This document shows, piece by piece, positions 15,512 to 23,316 of a stretch of 32,484 bases of DNA. Below the pieces are notes generated by a model that worked only from the letters and a program-made list of their open reading frames with translations, made no database searches and was not told the origin of the DNA. The first letter of the stretch is position 1; every line of letters starts with the position of its first letter. The position numbers and the translations under genes were made by a program. The stretch covers positions 1 through 32,484 of the forward strand of contig NZ_OY288138.1 in the NCBI RefSeq assembly GCF_958439165.1, in the 5' to 3' direction. Source of the stretch: an uncultured Hydrogenophaga sp. GTDB lineage: Bacteria; Pseudomonadota; Gammaproteobacteria; Burkholderiales; Burkholderiaceae_C.

Positions 15512-16996
15512 ATGAAGCTGCCTGAACGTCGTTCTGCCCGCACCCTGCTGCCCGCCATTCTCGCCACGGCCATCCTGTCCGTCGGCGGTGCTGCCACCCT
15601 CACGTACCACACGCCGGTGCAGGCGCAAGGTGCCGTGGTGCGCGGCTTGCCTGATTTCACCGAGCTGGTCGACATGGTCGGCCCGTCGGTGGTCAACATC
15701 CGCACGCTGGAGCGGCGTGACCCGGCGGCCGCCAGCGGCAGCCCGGACGAGCAGATGCTGGAATTCTTCCGCCGCTTCGGCATTCCGGTTCCCCCTGGCG
15801 CCACGCCGCGTGGCCCACGTCAGGGACAGGGTCCGCAGGAAGAGCGGCCCCGCGGCGTCGGCTCGGGTTTCGTGCTGAGCTCCGACGGTCTGATCATGAC
15901 CAACGCACACGTGGTGGACGGAGCCGACGAGCTCATCGTCACCCTGCCGGACAAGCGCGAGTACAAGGCCCGCGTGGTCGGTGCCGACAAGCGCACCGAC
16001 GTGGCCGTCGTCAAGATCGAAGCCACCGGCCTGTCGCCGGTGAAGATCGGTGATGTCAACCGCCTGAAAGTCGGCGAATGGGTGATGGCCATCGGCTCGC
16101 CGTTCGGTCTGGAGAACACGGTGACCGCCGGCATCGTCAGTGCCAAGCAGCGCGACACCGGCGACTTCCTGCCCTTCATCCAGACCGACGTGGCCATCAA
16201 CCCCGGCAACTCGGGCGGCCCGCTGATCAACATGCGCGGCGAGGTGGTGGGCATCAACAGCCAGATCTATTCGCGCTCCGGCGGCTTCCAGGGCATTTCC
16301 TTCGCCATCCCCATCGACGAAGCGGTGCGGGTGTCCGACCAGCTCAAGTCCACCGGCCGTGTCACGCGTGGCCGCATCGGTGTGCAGATCGATCAGGTCA
16401 GCAAGGAAGTGGCCGAGTCCCTTGGCCTGGGTCAGCCCAAGGGCGCACTCGTGCGGGGTGTCGAGCCGGACTCGCCGGCAGCGAAGGCCGGCATCGAGCC
16501 GGGCGACATCATCCTGAAGTTCGATGGCAAGGAAGTCGAGAAATCGGTTGATCTGCCCCGCATGGTGGGCAACACCAAGCCAGGCAACCGCAGCAGCGTG
16601 ACCGTGCTGCGCCGCGGCAACCAGCGCGATCTGTCCATCACCGTGGCCGAGCTGGAACCTGACCGGCCCGAGACCCGCGCCGCGGCTCCCGAGCCCAAGG
16701 CTGCGCCGGTCACGCCTGCGCTGCAGAACCTGGGTCTGGCCCTGGCCGAACTGACGCCGGCCGAACGCAAGGAGCTGGCACTGAAGGGCGGCGTGCGCAT
16801 CGCATCGGCCGACGGTGCCGCGGCGCGGGCCGGTCTGCGCGAAGGCGACGTCATCCTGGCGATCGGCAACACCGAGGTGGCATCTGCCAAGGAGGTGGAG
16901 TCGGTGATCGCGCGTACCGATCGGTCGCGCCCGGTGACGGTGCTGTTCCGCCGCGGCGACTGGGCCCAGTACGCGGTGATCCGTCCCCAGCGCTGA
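15512..16996 (+). CDS. mucD: DegP/MucD-type periplasmic serine protease (Do family)
   Basis: A 494-residue HtrA-family protease and chaperone that degrades misfolded periplasmic proteins. A signal peptide covers about 1-39 (cleavage near VQAQG). The catalytic triad is His133 in TNAHVV, Asp163 in RTDVAVV and Ser234 in GNSGGP. Two PDZ domains follow, at about 265-350 and 385-485. The length and two-PDZ layout match MucD and DegP. AAGAGGAAG lies just before the ATG. Its place at the end of rpoE-rseA-rseB implies sigma-E control, so cells make more when sigma-E is released. No terminator with a T tract follows directly; a 6+3-bp stem (17025-17050) lies 28 bases after the stop. Confidence 0.95.
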   Translation: MKLPERRSARTLLPAILATAILSVGGAATLTYHTPVQAQGAVVRGLPDFTELVDMVGPSVVNIRTLERRDPAAASGSPDEQMLEFFRRFGIPVPPGATPRGPRQGQGPQEERPRGVGSGFVLSSDGLIMTNAHVVDGADELIVTLPDKREYKARVVGADKRTDVAVVKIEATGLSPVKIGDVNRLKVGEWVMAIGSPFGLENTVTAGIVSAKQRDTGDFLPFIQTDVAINPGNSGGPLINMRGEVVGINSQIYSRSGGFQGISFAIPIDEAVRVSDQLKSTGRVTRGRIGVQIDQVSKEVAESLGLGQPKGALVRGVEPDSPAAKAGIEPGDIILKFDGKEVEKSVDLPRMVGNTKPGNRSSVTVLRRGNQRDLSITVAELEPDRPETRAAAPEPKAAPVTPALQNLGLALAELTPAERKELALKGGVRIASADGAAARAGLREGDVILAIGNTEVASAKEVESVIARTDRSRPVTVLFRRGDWAQYAVIRPQR

Positions 16997-17246
16997 GCGG
17001 AGCGTTCGCAGTCCAATAACCCCCGATGCCGTCCGGTTTTGCCGGGCATCTGCAGGGTGGTGGCCGATTTGCGACATCCGCGTGCGCCGGCTTGTCGGGT
17101 GAAAATTCGATGAAAGTTGGTGGGCACTGACAAATTGGCCGGATGACCGCCCGGTTATCGATAAAATCGGGCGCCATTGCAGTCGATTGTGTCGATACCT
17201 TGACCCGGATATCCATCATGTGGAAGGCCAGGCAGGTGTCCACCGA

Positions 17247-17291
17247 TCATCCACAGCGGGTTGTTTGGGTTGTTGCCAAATCTGTGGATAA
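17247..17291. promoter_or_regulatory. Pair of DnaA-box-like sites
   Basis: TGTGGATAA at 17283-17291 is the exact complement of TTATCCACA, the strongest DnaA-box form. TCATCCACA at 17247-17255, on the other strand, differs by one base. The 45-base span is followed directly by an A+T-rich segment (GTTTATAAAATG). The motif match is seen; binding by DnaA is inferred. It is not accompanied by dnaA, dnaN, rnpA or rpmH. Confidence 0.45.
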
Positions 17292-17372
17292 GCTGTTTAT
17301 AAAATGCCCTGTTGCTGCCCTGCGACAAGGCGCTGCGAGGGGTTGGCGGCTGTGCGCCATGGGCTTTTTGCC

Positions 17373-17449
17373 TACAATGAAACCCCAACTATCGCAGTTG
17401 CCATTGATTGTTGGTTACGGGCGCGTCAGCAGCTGACGCGCCCTTTTTT
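17373..17449 (+). ncRNA. Candidate small RNA or lepA leader attenuator
   Basis: A TACAAT hexamer at 17373-17378 would start RNA near 17385. The next 65 bases hold a small stem (CAACT 17386-17390, AGTTG 17396-17400), a single-stranded linker rich in T and G, then a perfect terminator ending at 17449. This is the layout of a short trans-acting RNA or of an attenuated leader. The -35 is poor, which limits confidence. If transcription starts further upstream, a short frame (ATG at 17359, stop TGA at 17434-17436) runs into the terminator stem and could act as a leader peptide. Confidence 0.35.
17419..17449 (+). terminator. Strong Rho-independent terminator upstream of lepA
   Basis: GGGCGCGTCA at 17419-17428 pairs perfectly with TGACGCGCCC at 17434-17443 across a five-base loop, followed by six T residues (17444-17449). 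It points rightward and lies 64 bases before the lepA ATG, too far from mucD (about 420 bases) to be its ordinary end. Confidence 0.88.
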
Positions 17450-17512
17450 ATGTCCTTGGCGAACGTCGATGTCCCTGTCCGGCGTCCGCTGCATGAGCGC
17501 CTGTTTGATCCG

Positions 17513-19321
17513 ATGAACCACATCCGCAACTTCTCCATCATTGCGCACATCGACCATGGCAAGTCCACGCTGGCCGACCGCATCATCTCTCGATGCGGAG
17601 GTCTGTCCGACCGCGAGATGAGCGAGCAGGTGCTCGACTCGATGGACATCGAGAAGGAGCGCGGCATCACCATCAAGGCCCAGACGGCCGCGCTGCAGTA
17701 CAAGGCCCGCGACGGTCAGGTCTACAACCTCAACCTGATCGACACCCCCGGCCATGTGGACTTCTCGTACGAAGTCAGCCGGTCGCTCAGCGCATGCGAA
17801 GGCGCGCTGCTGGTGGTCGACGCCAGTCAGGGCGTGGAGGCACAGACCGTGGCCAACTGCTACACCGCACTGGACCTGGGCGTGGAGGTGGTGCCGGTGC
17901 TCAACAAGATGGATCTGCCCAATGCCGATCCGGACAATGCCAAGGCCGAGATCGAGGACGTGATCGGCATCGATGCCACCGACGCCATTCCTTGCTCTGC
18001 CAAGACCGGCATGGGGGTCGAGGACATCCTCGAAGCCGTGGTGGCCCGCATCCCGGCCCCCAAGGGCAACCCGAATGCGCCGCTGCGGGCCATGATCGTG
18101 GACAGCTGGTTCGACACCTATGTGGGTGTGGTGATGCTGGTGCGTGTGGTCGACGGTCGCCTGCAGAAGGGCGAGCGCTTCAAGATGATGGCCACCAACA
18201 CCGTCTACAACGCCGACAACCTCGGCGTGTTCACGCCGGCCAACCAGCCACGCGATTCGCTGGAGGCGGGCGAAGTGGGCTACATCATTGCCGGCATCAA
18301 GGAACTCCAGGCTGCCAAGGTGGGTGACACCATCACCCTGGAGAAGAAGCTGCCCAACAACCTGGGTCCCGCCACCGAGGCTTTGCCCGGCTTCAAGGAG
18401 GTGCAGCCCCAGGTGTTCGCCGGCCTGTACCCGACCGAGGCCAGCGAGTACGACGCCCTGCGCGACGCGCTGGAGAAGCTCAAGCTGAACGACGCTGCAC
18501 TGCACTACGAGCCCGAGGTGTCGCAGGCGCTGGGCTTCGGCTTCCGCTGCGGCTTCCTGGGACTGCTGCACATGGAGATCGTGCAGGAGCGTCTGGAGCG
18601 CGAGTTCGACCAGGACCTCATCACCACCGCGCCGAGCGTGGTCTACCAGGTGGTGCGTGGTGACGGCGAGGTCCTGATGGTGGAGAACCCCTCCAAGATG
18701 CCCGAGCAGGGCCGCATCGAGGAAATCCGCGAGCCCATCGTGACGGTGCACCTGTACATGCCGCAGGAGTACGTGGGTGCGGTCATGACGCTGGCCAACC
18801 AGAAGCGCGGCATGCAGATCAACATGGCCTACCACGGCAAGCAGGTCATGCTGACCTACGACATGCCGCTCGGCGAGATCGTGCTGGACTTCTTCGACAA
18901 GCTCAAGAGCGTGAGCCGCGGCTACGCGTCCATGGACTACGAGTTCAAGGAATACCGGGCGTCCGACGTGGTCAAGGTCGACATCCTGCTCAACGGCGAG
19001 AAGGTCGATGCGCTGTCCATCATCGTGCACCGCAGCCAGTCCCAGTACCGTGGGCGTGCCGTGGCCGCCAAGATGCGCGAGATCATCAGCCGCCAGCAGT
19101 TCGACGTGGCCATCCAGGCGGCCATCGGCGGCAACGTGATCGCCCGCGAGACCATCAAGGCGTTGCGCAAGAACGTGCTGGCAAAATGCTACGGCGGTGA
19201 CATCACCCGCAAGCGCAAGCTCCTCGAAAAACAGAAGGCAGGCAAGAAACGCATGAAACAGATCGGCTCGGTCGAGGTGCCCCAGGAGGCTTTCCTGGCC
19301 ATCCTGCAGGTGGAAGATTGA
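17513..19321 (+). CDS. lepA: Elongation factor 4 (LepA) translational GTPase
   Basis: A 602-residue ribosome-associated GTPase related to EF-G, involved in ribosome assembly and back-translocation. The P-loop AHIDHGKS is at 11-18, RGIT at 50-53, DTPGH at 77-81 and NKMD at 131-134. The LepA-specific C-terminus, ending KKRMKQIGSVEVPQEAFLAIL, is complete. The ATG at 17513 gives the canonical MNHIRNFSIIAHIDHGKST start. An in-frame ATG at 17450 directly abuts the terminator T run and would add 21 residues with no family match. The stop shares one base with the lepB start, so lepA and lepB form one operon. Confidence 0.97.
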   Translation: MNHIRNFSIIAHIDHGKSTLADRIISRCGGLSDREMSEQVLDSMDIEKERGITIKAQTAALQYKARDGQVYNLNLIDTPGHVDFSYEVSRSLSACEGALLVVDASQGVEAQTVANCYTALDLGVEVVPVLNKMDLPNADPDNAKAEIEDVIGIDATDAIPCSAKTGMGVEDILEAVVARIPAPKGNPNAPLRAMIVDSWFDTYVGVVMLVRVVDGRLQKGERFKMMATNTVYNADNLGVFTPANQPRDSLEAGEVGYIIAGIKELQAAKVGDTITLEKKLPNNLGPATEALPGFKEVQPQVFAGLYPTEASEYDALRDALEKLKLNDAALHYEPEVSQALGFGFRCGFLGLLHMEIVQERLEREFDQDLITTAPSVVYQVVRGDGEVLMVENPSKMPEQGRIEEIREPIVTVHLYMPQEYVGAVMTLANQKRGMQINMAYHGKQVMLTYDMPLGEIVLDFFDKLKSVSRGYASMDYEFKEYRASDVVKVDILLNGEKVDALSIIVHRSQSQYRGRAVAAKMREIISRQQFDVAIQAAIGGNVIARETIKALRKNVLAKCYGGDITRKRKLLEKQKAGKKRMKQIGSVEVPQEAFLAILQVED

Positions 19322-20298
19322 TGCAGGCCGCCATGGGAACGCTCACCGCGGTGGTGCTGGCGGCCTTCGTCGGCTATGCGGGTGCCTGGTACAGCGGCAT
19401 GGTCGAGGGCAACTTTGCCCTGCTGTTGATGCTGGCCACGCTGGTCACCGGGCTGTACTGGCTGGCCGAACGTCTGTATTTCCTGCCGGCACGCCGCAAG
19501 GCAGCCCAGCAGCTGGTCGACGAGCAGCAGCAAAGGCAGCAGGCCCTGGCTGCTCAAGGGTTCGGCCAGGCCGACGCCGGCCTGGAAGCCGCCCGCCAGA
19601 AACTGCTGGCCCAGCCCTGGTGGCTGGACTGGACCGCGGGCCTGTTCCCGGTGATCCTCGCCGTGTTCATCCTGCGCTCGTTCCTGTTCGAGCCTTTCAA
19701 GATCCCGTCGGGTTCCATGATCCCCACGCTGCGCATCGGCGACCTGATCCTGGTCAGCAAGTACCACTACGGCGTCCGTCTGCCGGTGTTCAACACCAAG
19801 ATCCTGGACAACCATTCACCCGAGCGTGGCGACGTCATGGTGTTCCGCTACCCGCCCCAGCCCAGCCTGGACTACATCAAGCGGGTGGTGGGGCTGCCGG
19901 GTGACGAGGTGGCTTACCTGAACAAGCGCCTGACGATCAACGGCCAACCGGTTCCACGGGTCGCCGAGCCCGATTTCCTTGATCGCGACACCATGCGCTT
20001 CTCGCGCCAGTTCCGCGAAACCGTCGACGACCGGACCTACTCCACCCTGAACGACGATGACCGCCCGGCTTTTGTGCCGGGTGCCACCGAGTTCCCGTTC
20101 AACGACGGCTGCCGCTACACCGTCGAAGGCGTGACCTGCAAGGTGCCCCCGGGTCACTATTTCATGATGGGCGACAATCGCGACAATTCGCTGGATTCCC
20201 GGTTCTGGGGCTTCGTGCCCGAGGCCAACATCGTGGGCAAGGCGTTCTTCGTCTGGATGAATTTCAGTGACCCCGGACGGATCGGTCGGTTCGAGTGA
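19321..20298 (+). CDS. lepB: Signal peptidase I
   Basis: A 325-residue inner-membrane peptidase that removes signal peptides from exported proteins. There are two N-terminal membrane segments (about 5-24 and 31-50), a charged coiled linker rich in Gln, and a third hydrophobic stretch at about 103-122. The catalytic Ser132 lies in PSGSMIPTL and the general base Lys187 in YIKRVVG. The box MGDNRDNSLDSRFWG is intact. The ATG shares its A with the lepA stop (TGATG). It is somewhat longer at the N-terminus than the minimal family, as is usual in this lineage. Confidence 0.96.
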   Translation: MQAAMGTLTAVVLAAFVGYAGAWYSGMVEGNFALLLMLATLVTGLYWLAERLYFLPARRKAAQQLVDEQQQRQQALAAQGFGQADAGLEAARQKLLAQPWWLDWTAGLFPVILAVFILRSFLFEPFKIPSGSMIPTLRIGDLILVSKYHYGVRLPVFNTKILDNHSPERGDVMVFRYPPQPSLDYIKRVVGLPGDEVAYLNKRLTINGQPVPRVAEPDFLDRDTMRFSRQFRETVDDRTYSTLNDDDRPAFVPGATEFPFNDGCRYTVEGVTCKVPPGHYFMMGDNRDNSLDSRFWGFVPEANIVGKAFFVWMNFSDPGRIGRFE

Positions 20299-20321
20299 CA
20301 CACATCGAGGGAGCTGCAAGC

Positions 20322-20699
20322 ATGCACGAGCAACATCGCCCATCGCATCGTCGGCCGTCGGCCGGCCGCCAGCGTGGTCTCACCTTCTTCGGGCTGCTGA
20401 TCGTCGGCATCCTGATCGCGCTGGCTTCGCTGGTCGTGGCGCAGGTCTTCCCCACCTACATCGAGTACCTGGCGGTCCAGAAGGCATCCGTCAAGGCCTC
20501 GCAGGGCAGCACGGTGGCCGAAGTCCGCAGCCTGTTCGACAAGGCCGCAGCGGTCGACAACATCTCTTCGGTGCGTGGCACCGACCTGAACGTGACCAAG
20601 GCGGGCAACGCGGTCGTGGTGAGCTTCTCCTACAGCAAGGAGATTCACCTGGCAGGCCCGGCCTGGCTGGTCATGAAGTACGAAGGCTCCTCGCGTTGA
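20322..20699 (+). CDS. DUF4845 single-pass membrane protein
   Basis: A 125-residue protein with a basic N-terminus (HRRPSAGRQRGLTFFG), one membrane segment at about 20-42 and an extracytoplasmic domain. The GLTFFGLLIVGIL start looks like a type IV prepilin N-terminus, but lacks the Glu5 of real pilins. It matches the DUF4845 proteins found between lepB and rnc in beta- and gammaproteobacteria. A GAGGGAG ribosome-binding site sets the ATG at 20322; the GTG at 20295 that overlaps the lepB stop was set aside. Function is unknown. Confidence 0.85.
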   Translation: MHEQHRPSHRRPSAGRQRGLTFFGLLIVGILIALASLVVAQVFPTYIEYLAVQKASVKASQGSTVAEVRSLFDKAAAVDNISSVRGTDLNVTKAGNAVVVSFSYSKEIHLAGPAWLVMKYEGSSR

Positions 20700-20742
20700 T
20701 CTTTCAGCCTGCAGGTCCCTCCCGCCTGACCGGGGGAAGAGC

Positions 20743-21438
20743 GTGAGTCCGGAACTGGTCGTGCTGCAGCAGAAGCTGCAGCACCGTTTCAACAACCCCC
20801 GGCTGCTCGAACGGGCACTCACCCACCGCAGCTTCAGCGCCGACCACAACGAGCGGCTGGAATTCCTGGGTGACTCGGTGCTCAACCTGGCCGTTGCCGG
20901 GCTGCTGTTCGAAAAGCTGGCCACCTTGCCCGAGGGCGACCTCTCCCGTATCCGTGCCCACCTGGTCAAGCAGGAAACGCTGTTCCAGCTCGCCACCGTG
21001 CTGGGTCTGGCCCAGGGGCTCCGGCTGGGCGATGGAGAGAAGCGATCGGGCGGGCACAAGCGCCCGTCCATCCTGGCCGACGCCCTGGAAGCCATCATCG
21101 GTGCGGTGCATCTGGATGCCGGTTTCCCGGTGGCCGAGGCGCTGGTCCGCCGGCTGTACAGCGGCGTCGAGCTCGACGCCCGCATGACCTCGCTCGGCAA
21201 GGACCCCAAGACCGAATTGCAGGAGTGGTTGCAGGCGCGCAAAATGCCCCTGCCAGCCTACCGGGTGGTCGCCATCACCGGTGAAGCCCACCAGCAGACT
21301 TTCGACGTGGAATGCGCGGTGCCCCAGGCCGGCATCAGCGAGCGCGGCATCGGCGCCTCGCGCCGGGCGGGCGAACAGGCGGCGGCGGCAGCCGTCATGC
21401 AACGACTTCAGGCCCCCGCGCCTTCCATTTCCACCTGA
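20743..21438 (+). CDS. rnc: Ribonuclease III
   Basis: A 231-residue double-strand RNA endonuclease that processes rRNA precursors and some mRNAs. The signature ERLEFLGDSV is at 37-46. The likely metal-binding acids are Glu40, Asp44, Asp113 and Glu116, the equivalents of E. coli Glu41, Asp45, Asp114 and Glu117. The C-terminal double-strand RNA-binding domain runs from about 155. The start codon is GTG, supported by a strong GGGGGAAGA just upstream. It is followed by era after four bases, the widespread rnc-era pairing. Confidence 0.96.
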   Translation: MSPELVVLQQKLQHRFNNPRLLERALTHRSFSADHNERLEFLGDSVLNLAVAGLLFEKLATLPEGDLSRIRAHLVKQETLFQLATVLGLAQGLRLGDGEKRSGGHKRPSILADALEAIIGAVHLDAGFPVAEALVRRLYSGVELDARMTSLGKDPKTELQEWLQARKMPLPAYRVVAITGEAHQQTFDVECAVPQAGISERGIGASRRAGEQAAAAAVMQRLQAPAPSIST

Positions 21439-21442
21439 CCCC

Positions 21443-22498
21443 ATGGCCAAGACTCCGCCGCCTTCCCAACCCGCCCAGGACCTGGACGCCATGCTGGCCC
21501 GTGCACTGGGCAAGACGGCCGCTGCGCCTGCCCAGGCCGACGAAGGCACTGACCTGCCGGAAGTGCCCGGCGAGGCACCCCTGCAGACGGCCGAACCGGT
21601 CGAGGCCGTCGATCCGGCCGATCAGCGCTGCGGCTACGTGGCCATCGTCGGCAAGCCCAATGTGGGCAAGTCCACCCTGCTCAATGCACTGGTGGGCCAG
21701 AAGGTCAGCATCACATCGCGCAAGGCCCAGACCACGCGGCACCGCATCACCGGCATGCGCACCGAGGGCGCCACCCAGTTCGTGTTCGTCGACACGCCGG
21801 GCTTCCAGACCCGCCACGGCAATGCGCTGAACCGCGCCCTCAACAAGACCGTGCTCGGCGCCGTGGCCGACATGGACCTGATCCTGTTCGTGGTGGAGGC
21901 CGGCCGGTTCAATCTGGCCGATGCCAAGGTGCTGGACCTCCTGCCCAAGGGGGTGCCGGTCATGCTGCTGGCCAACAAGTTCGACCTGCTGCACCGCCGT
22001 GGCGAGCTGGCGCCCTGGCTGCGGTCCATGCAGGACCGTCATCCGTTTGCCGAATACGTGCCGATGTCGGCCAAGACCCCGCGCGACGTGCAGCGGCTGC
22101 TCGGCATCTGCGAGAAGTACCTGCCGCAGCAGCCCTGGATGTTCGATCCGGACGAGCTCACCGACCGCAGCGAACGGTTCATGGCCAGCGAAATGGTGCG
22201 CGAGAAGCTCTTCCGCCTGACCGGCGACGAGCTGCCCTACACCTCGACCGTGATCATCGACAAGTTCGAGGAAGAGGGCGCCTTGAAGCGCATTGCCGCC
22301 ACCATCGTGGTCGAGCGCGAGGGCCACAAGGGCATGGTGATCGGCGAGAAGGGCGAGAAGCTCAAGCGCATCGGCACCGAGGCGCGGCAGGAGCTGGAAA
22401 AGCTCTGGGACTGCAAGGTGTTCCTGGAGCTGTGGGTCAAGGTCCGTTCCGGCTGGGCCGACGACGACGCGCGCGTGCGCTCCTTCGGCTACGAGTGA
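21443..22498 (+). CDS. era: GTPase Era with N-terminal extension
   Basis: A 351-residue GTPase that binds 16S rRNA and helps mature the small ribosomal subunit. The P-loop GKPNVGKS is at 70-77, followed by DTPGF and NKFD, and a C-terminal KH domain with EGHKGMVIGEKGEKLKRIG. The usual length is about 300, so about 60 residues before the P-loop are extra; that stretch is rich in Ala, Pro and Glu and looks disordered. The ATG at 21443 is the first after the rnc stop; an internal ATG at 21491 would still leave an extension of over 40 residues. The stop overlaps the recO start (TGATG). Confidence 0.95.
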   Translation: MAKTPPPSQPAQDLDAMLARALGKTAAAPAQADEGTDLPEVPGEAPLQTAEPVEAVDPADQRCGYVAIVGKPNVGKSTLLNALVGQKVSITSRKAQTTRHRITGMRTEGATQFVFVDTPGFQTRHGNALNRALNKTVLGAVADMDLILFVVEAGRFNLADAKVLDLLPKGVPVMLLANKFDLLHRRGELAPWLRSMQDRHPFAEYVPMSAKTPRDVQRLLGICEKYLPQQPWMFDPDELTDRSERFMASEMVREKLFRLTGDELPYTSTVIIDKFEEEGALKRIAATIVVEREGHKGMVIGEKGEKLKRIGTEARQELEKLWDCKVFLELWVKVRSGWADDDARVRSFGYE

Positions 22499-23316
22499 TG
22501 AGCAAACGGGCGCACGAAGAACCCGCGTTCGTCCTGCACCGCTACGACTGGAGCGAGTCCAGTCTCATCCTGGAAGTGTTTACCCGCCACCATGGCCGCA
22601 TCGCACTGGTGGCCAAGGGCGTCAAGCGGCCCACCTCCCAGTTCCGTCCGGTGCTGCTGCCGCTGCAGCCCCTGGCGCTGTCCTGGTCGGGTGATGCCGA
22701 AGTGCGCACCCTGAAGTCTGCCCAGTGGCAGGGTGGCCATGTCATGCCCACCGGCGACGGTCTGCTGGCAGGCAGTTACCTCAACGAACTGCTGCTCAAG
22801 CTGCTGGCCCGCGAAGACCCGCACCCGCGCCTGTTCGACCTCTATGCGCTGGCGGTGCAGCTGCTGGCCGAGCGCGGTGGCGAACTCCAGCCGCTGGTGG
22901 TCCGGTCTTTCGAGCTGCTGGTGCTTCGGTCCATCGGTCTGCTGCCCGACCTTTCCTGCGAAGGCAGCAACCTGGCGCCGCTTCGCCCGGAGCTGCGCTA
23001 TGTGCTGCTGACCGAAGGTGGACTGCGGCAGGCCCACGATGACGACGCCCACGCACTGCGTGGCGATCAGTGGAGTGCGCTGCAGGCCGCACTGGACGCG
23101 CCGTCCCCGCTGCTGCCGACCTTGCGGGCTGCTGCCGAGCTTCACCAGACCCTGCGCATTCCGCTGCGCAACCTGCTGCACTACCATGGCAATGTGCGGG
23201 TGTTCGGCACCCGACAGCTCATGCTGGATGTTCAGGCGTTGAGCCGGCGTCATCTGCCAGGCAATCCGTCCATCCGTCCCGCCGTGCCCGCCCCCGAATC
23301 CCCTGAATCCCGATGA
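22498..23316 (+). CDS. recO: DNA repair protein RecO
   Basis: A 272-residue protein that helps load RecA onto single-strand DNA with RecF and RecR. The N-terminal OB-fold shows FVLHRYDWSESSLILEVFTRHHGRIALVAKGVKR, matching RecO, with the usual GSYLNELLLKLL and RSFELLVLRSIGLLPDL segments in the helical part. No zinc-finger cysteines are seen, as in other proteobacterial RecO. The ATG overlaps the era stop by one base and the stop overlaps pdxJ by four. The C-terminal tail is Pro-rich. Confidence 0.93.
   Translation: MSKRAHEEPAFVLHRYDWSESSLILEVFTRHHGRIALVAKGVKRPTSQFRPVLLPLQPLALSWSGDAEVRTLKSAQWQGGHVMPTGDGLLAGSYLNELLLKLLAREDPHPRLFDLYALAVQLLAERGGELQPLVVRSFELLVLRSIGLLPDLSCEGSNLAPLRPELRYVLLTEGGLRQAHDDDAHALRGDQWSALQAALDAPSPLLPTLRAAAELHQTLRIPLRNLLHYHGNVRVFGTRQLMLDVQALSRRHLPGNPSIRPAVPAPESPESR

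Larger units (their letters stand above)
16997..17512. other. 516-base intergenic region between mucD and lepA
   Basis: This is the only long gap in the window and is more A+T-rich than its surroundings. It contains an imperfect hairpin (GATGCC 17025-17030 with GGCATC 17045-17050), a palindrome TTATCGATAA at 17155-17164 flanked by GCCCG and CGGGC, and two DnaA-box-like nonamers. It also has -10-like hexamers at 17162-17167 (TAAAAT), 17298-17303 (TATAAA) and 17373-17378 (TACAAT), and a perfect terminator at 17419-17449. I see no credible gene; open frames here have no family similarity. The lepA promoter should lie in this stretch, most likely downstream of 17155. Confidence 0.7.

Noticed and set aside
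17025..17050. Terminator directly after mucD
   Set aside because: The stem (6 bp, bulge, 3 bp) is not followed by a run of T, so it is noted only as a possible mRNA end structure.
17408..17512. Longer LepA from a start at 17408 or 17450
   Set aside because: The first would read through the terminator hairpin, and neither extension matches LepA, which canonically starts just before IRNFSIIAHIDHGKST.
16997..17512. Chromosomal replication origin
   Set aside because: Only two DnaA-box-like sites are seen and the usual marker genes (dnaA, dnaN, gyrB, rpmH, rnpA) are absent. Kept only as a DnaA-binding lead.
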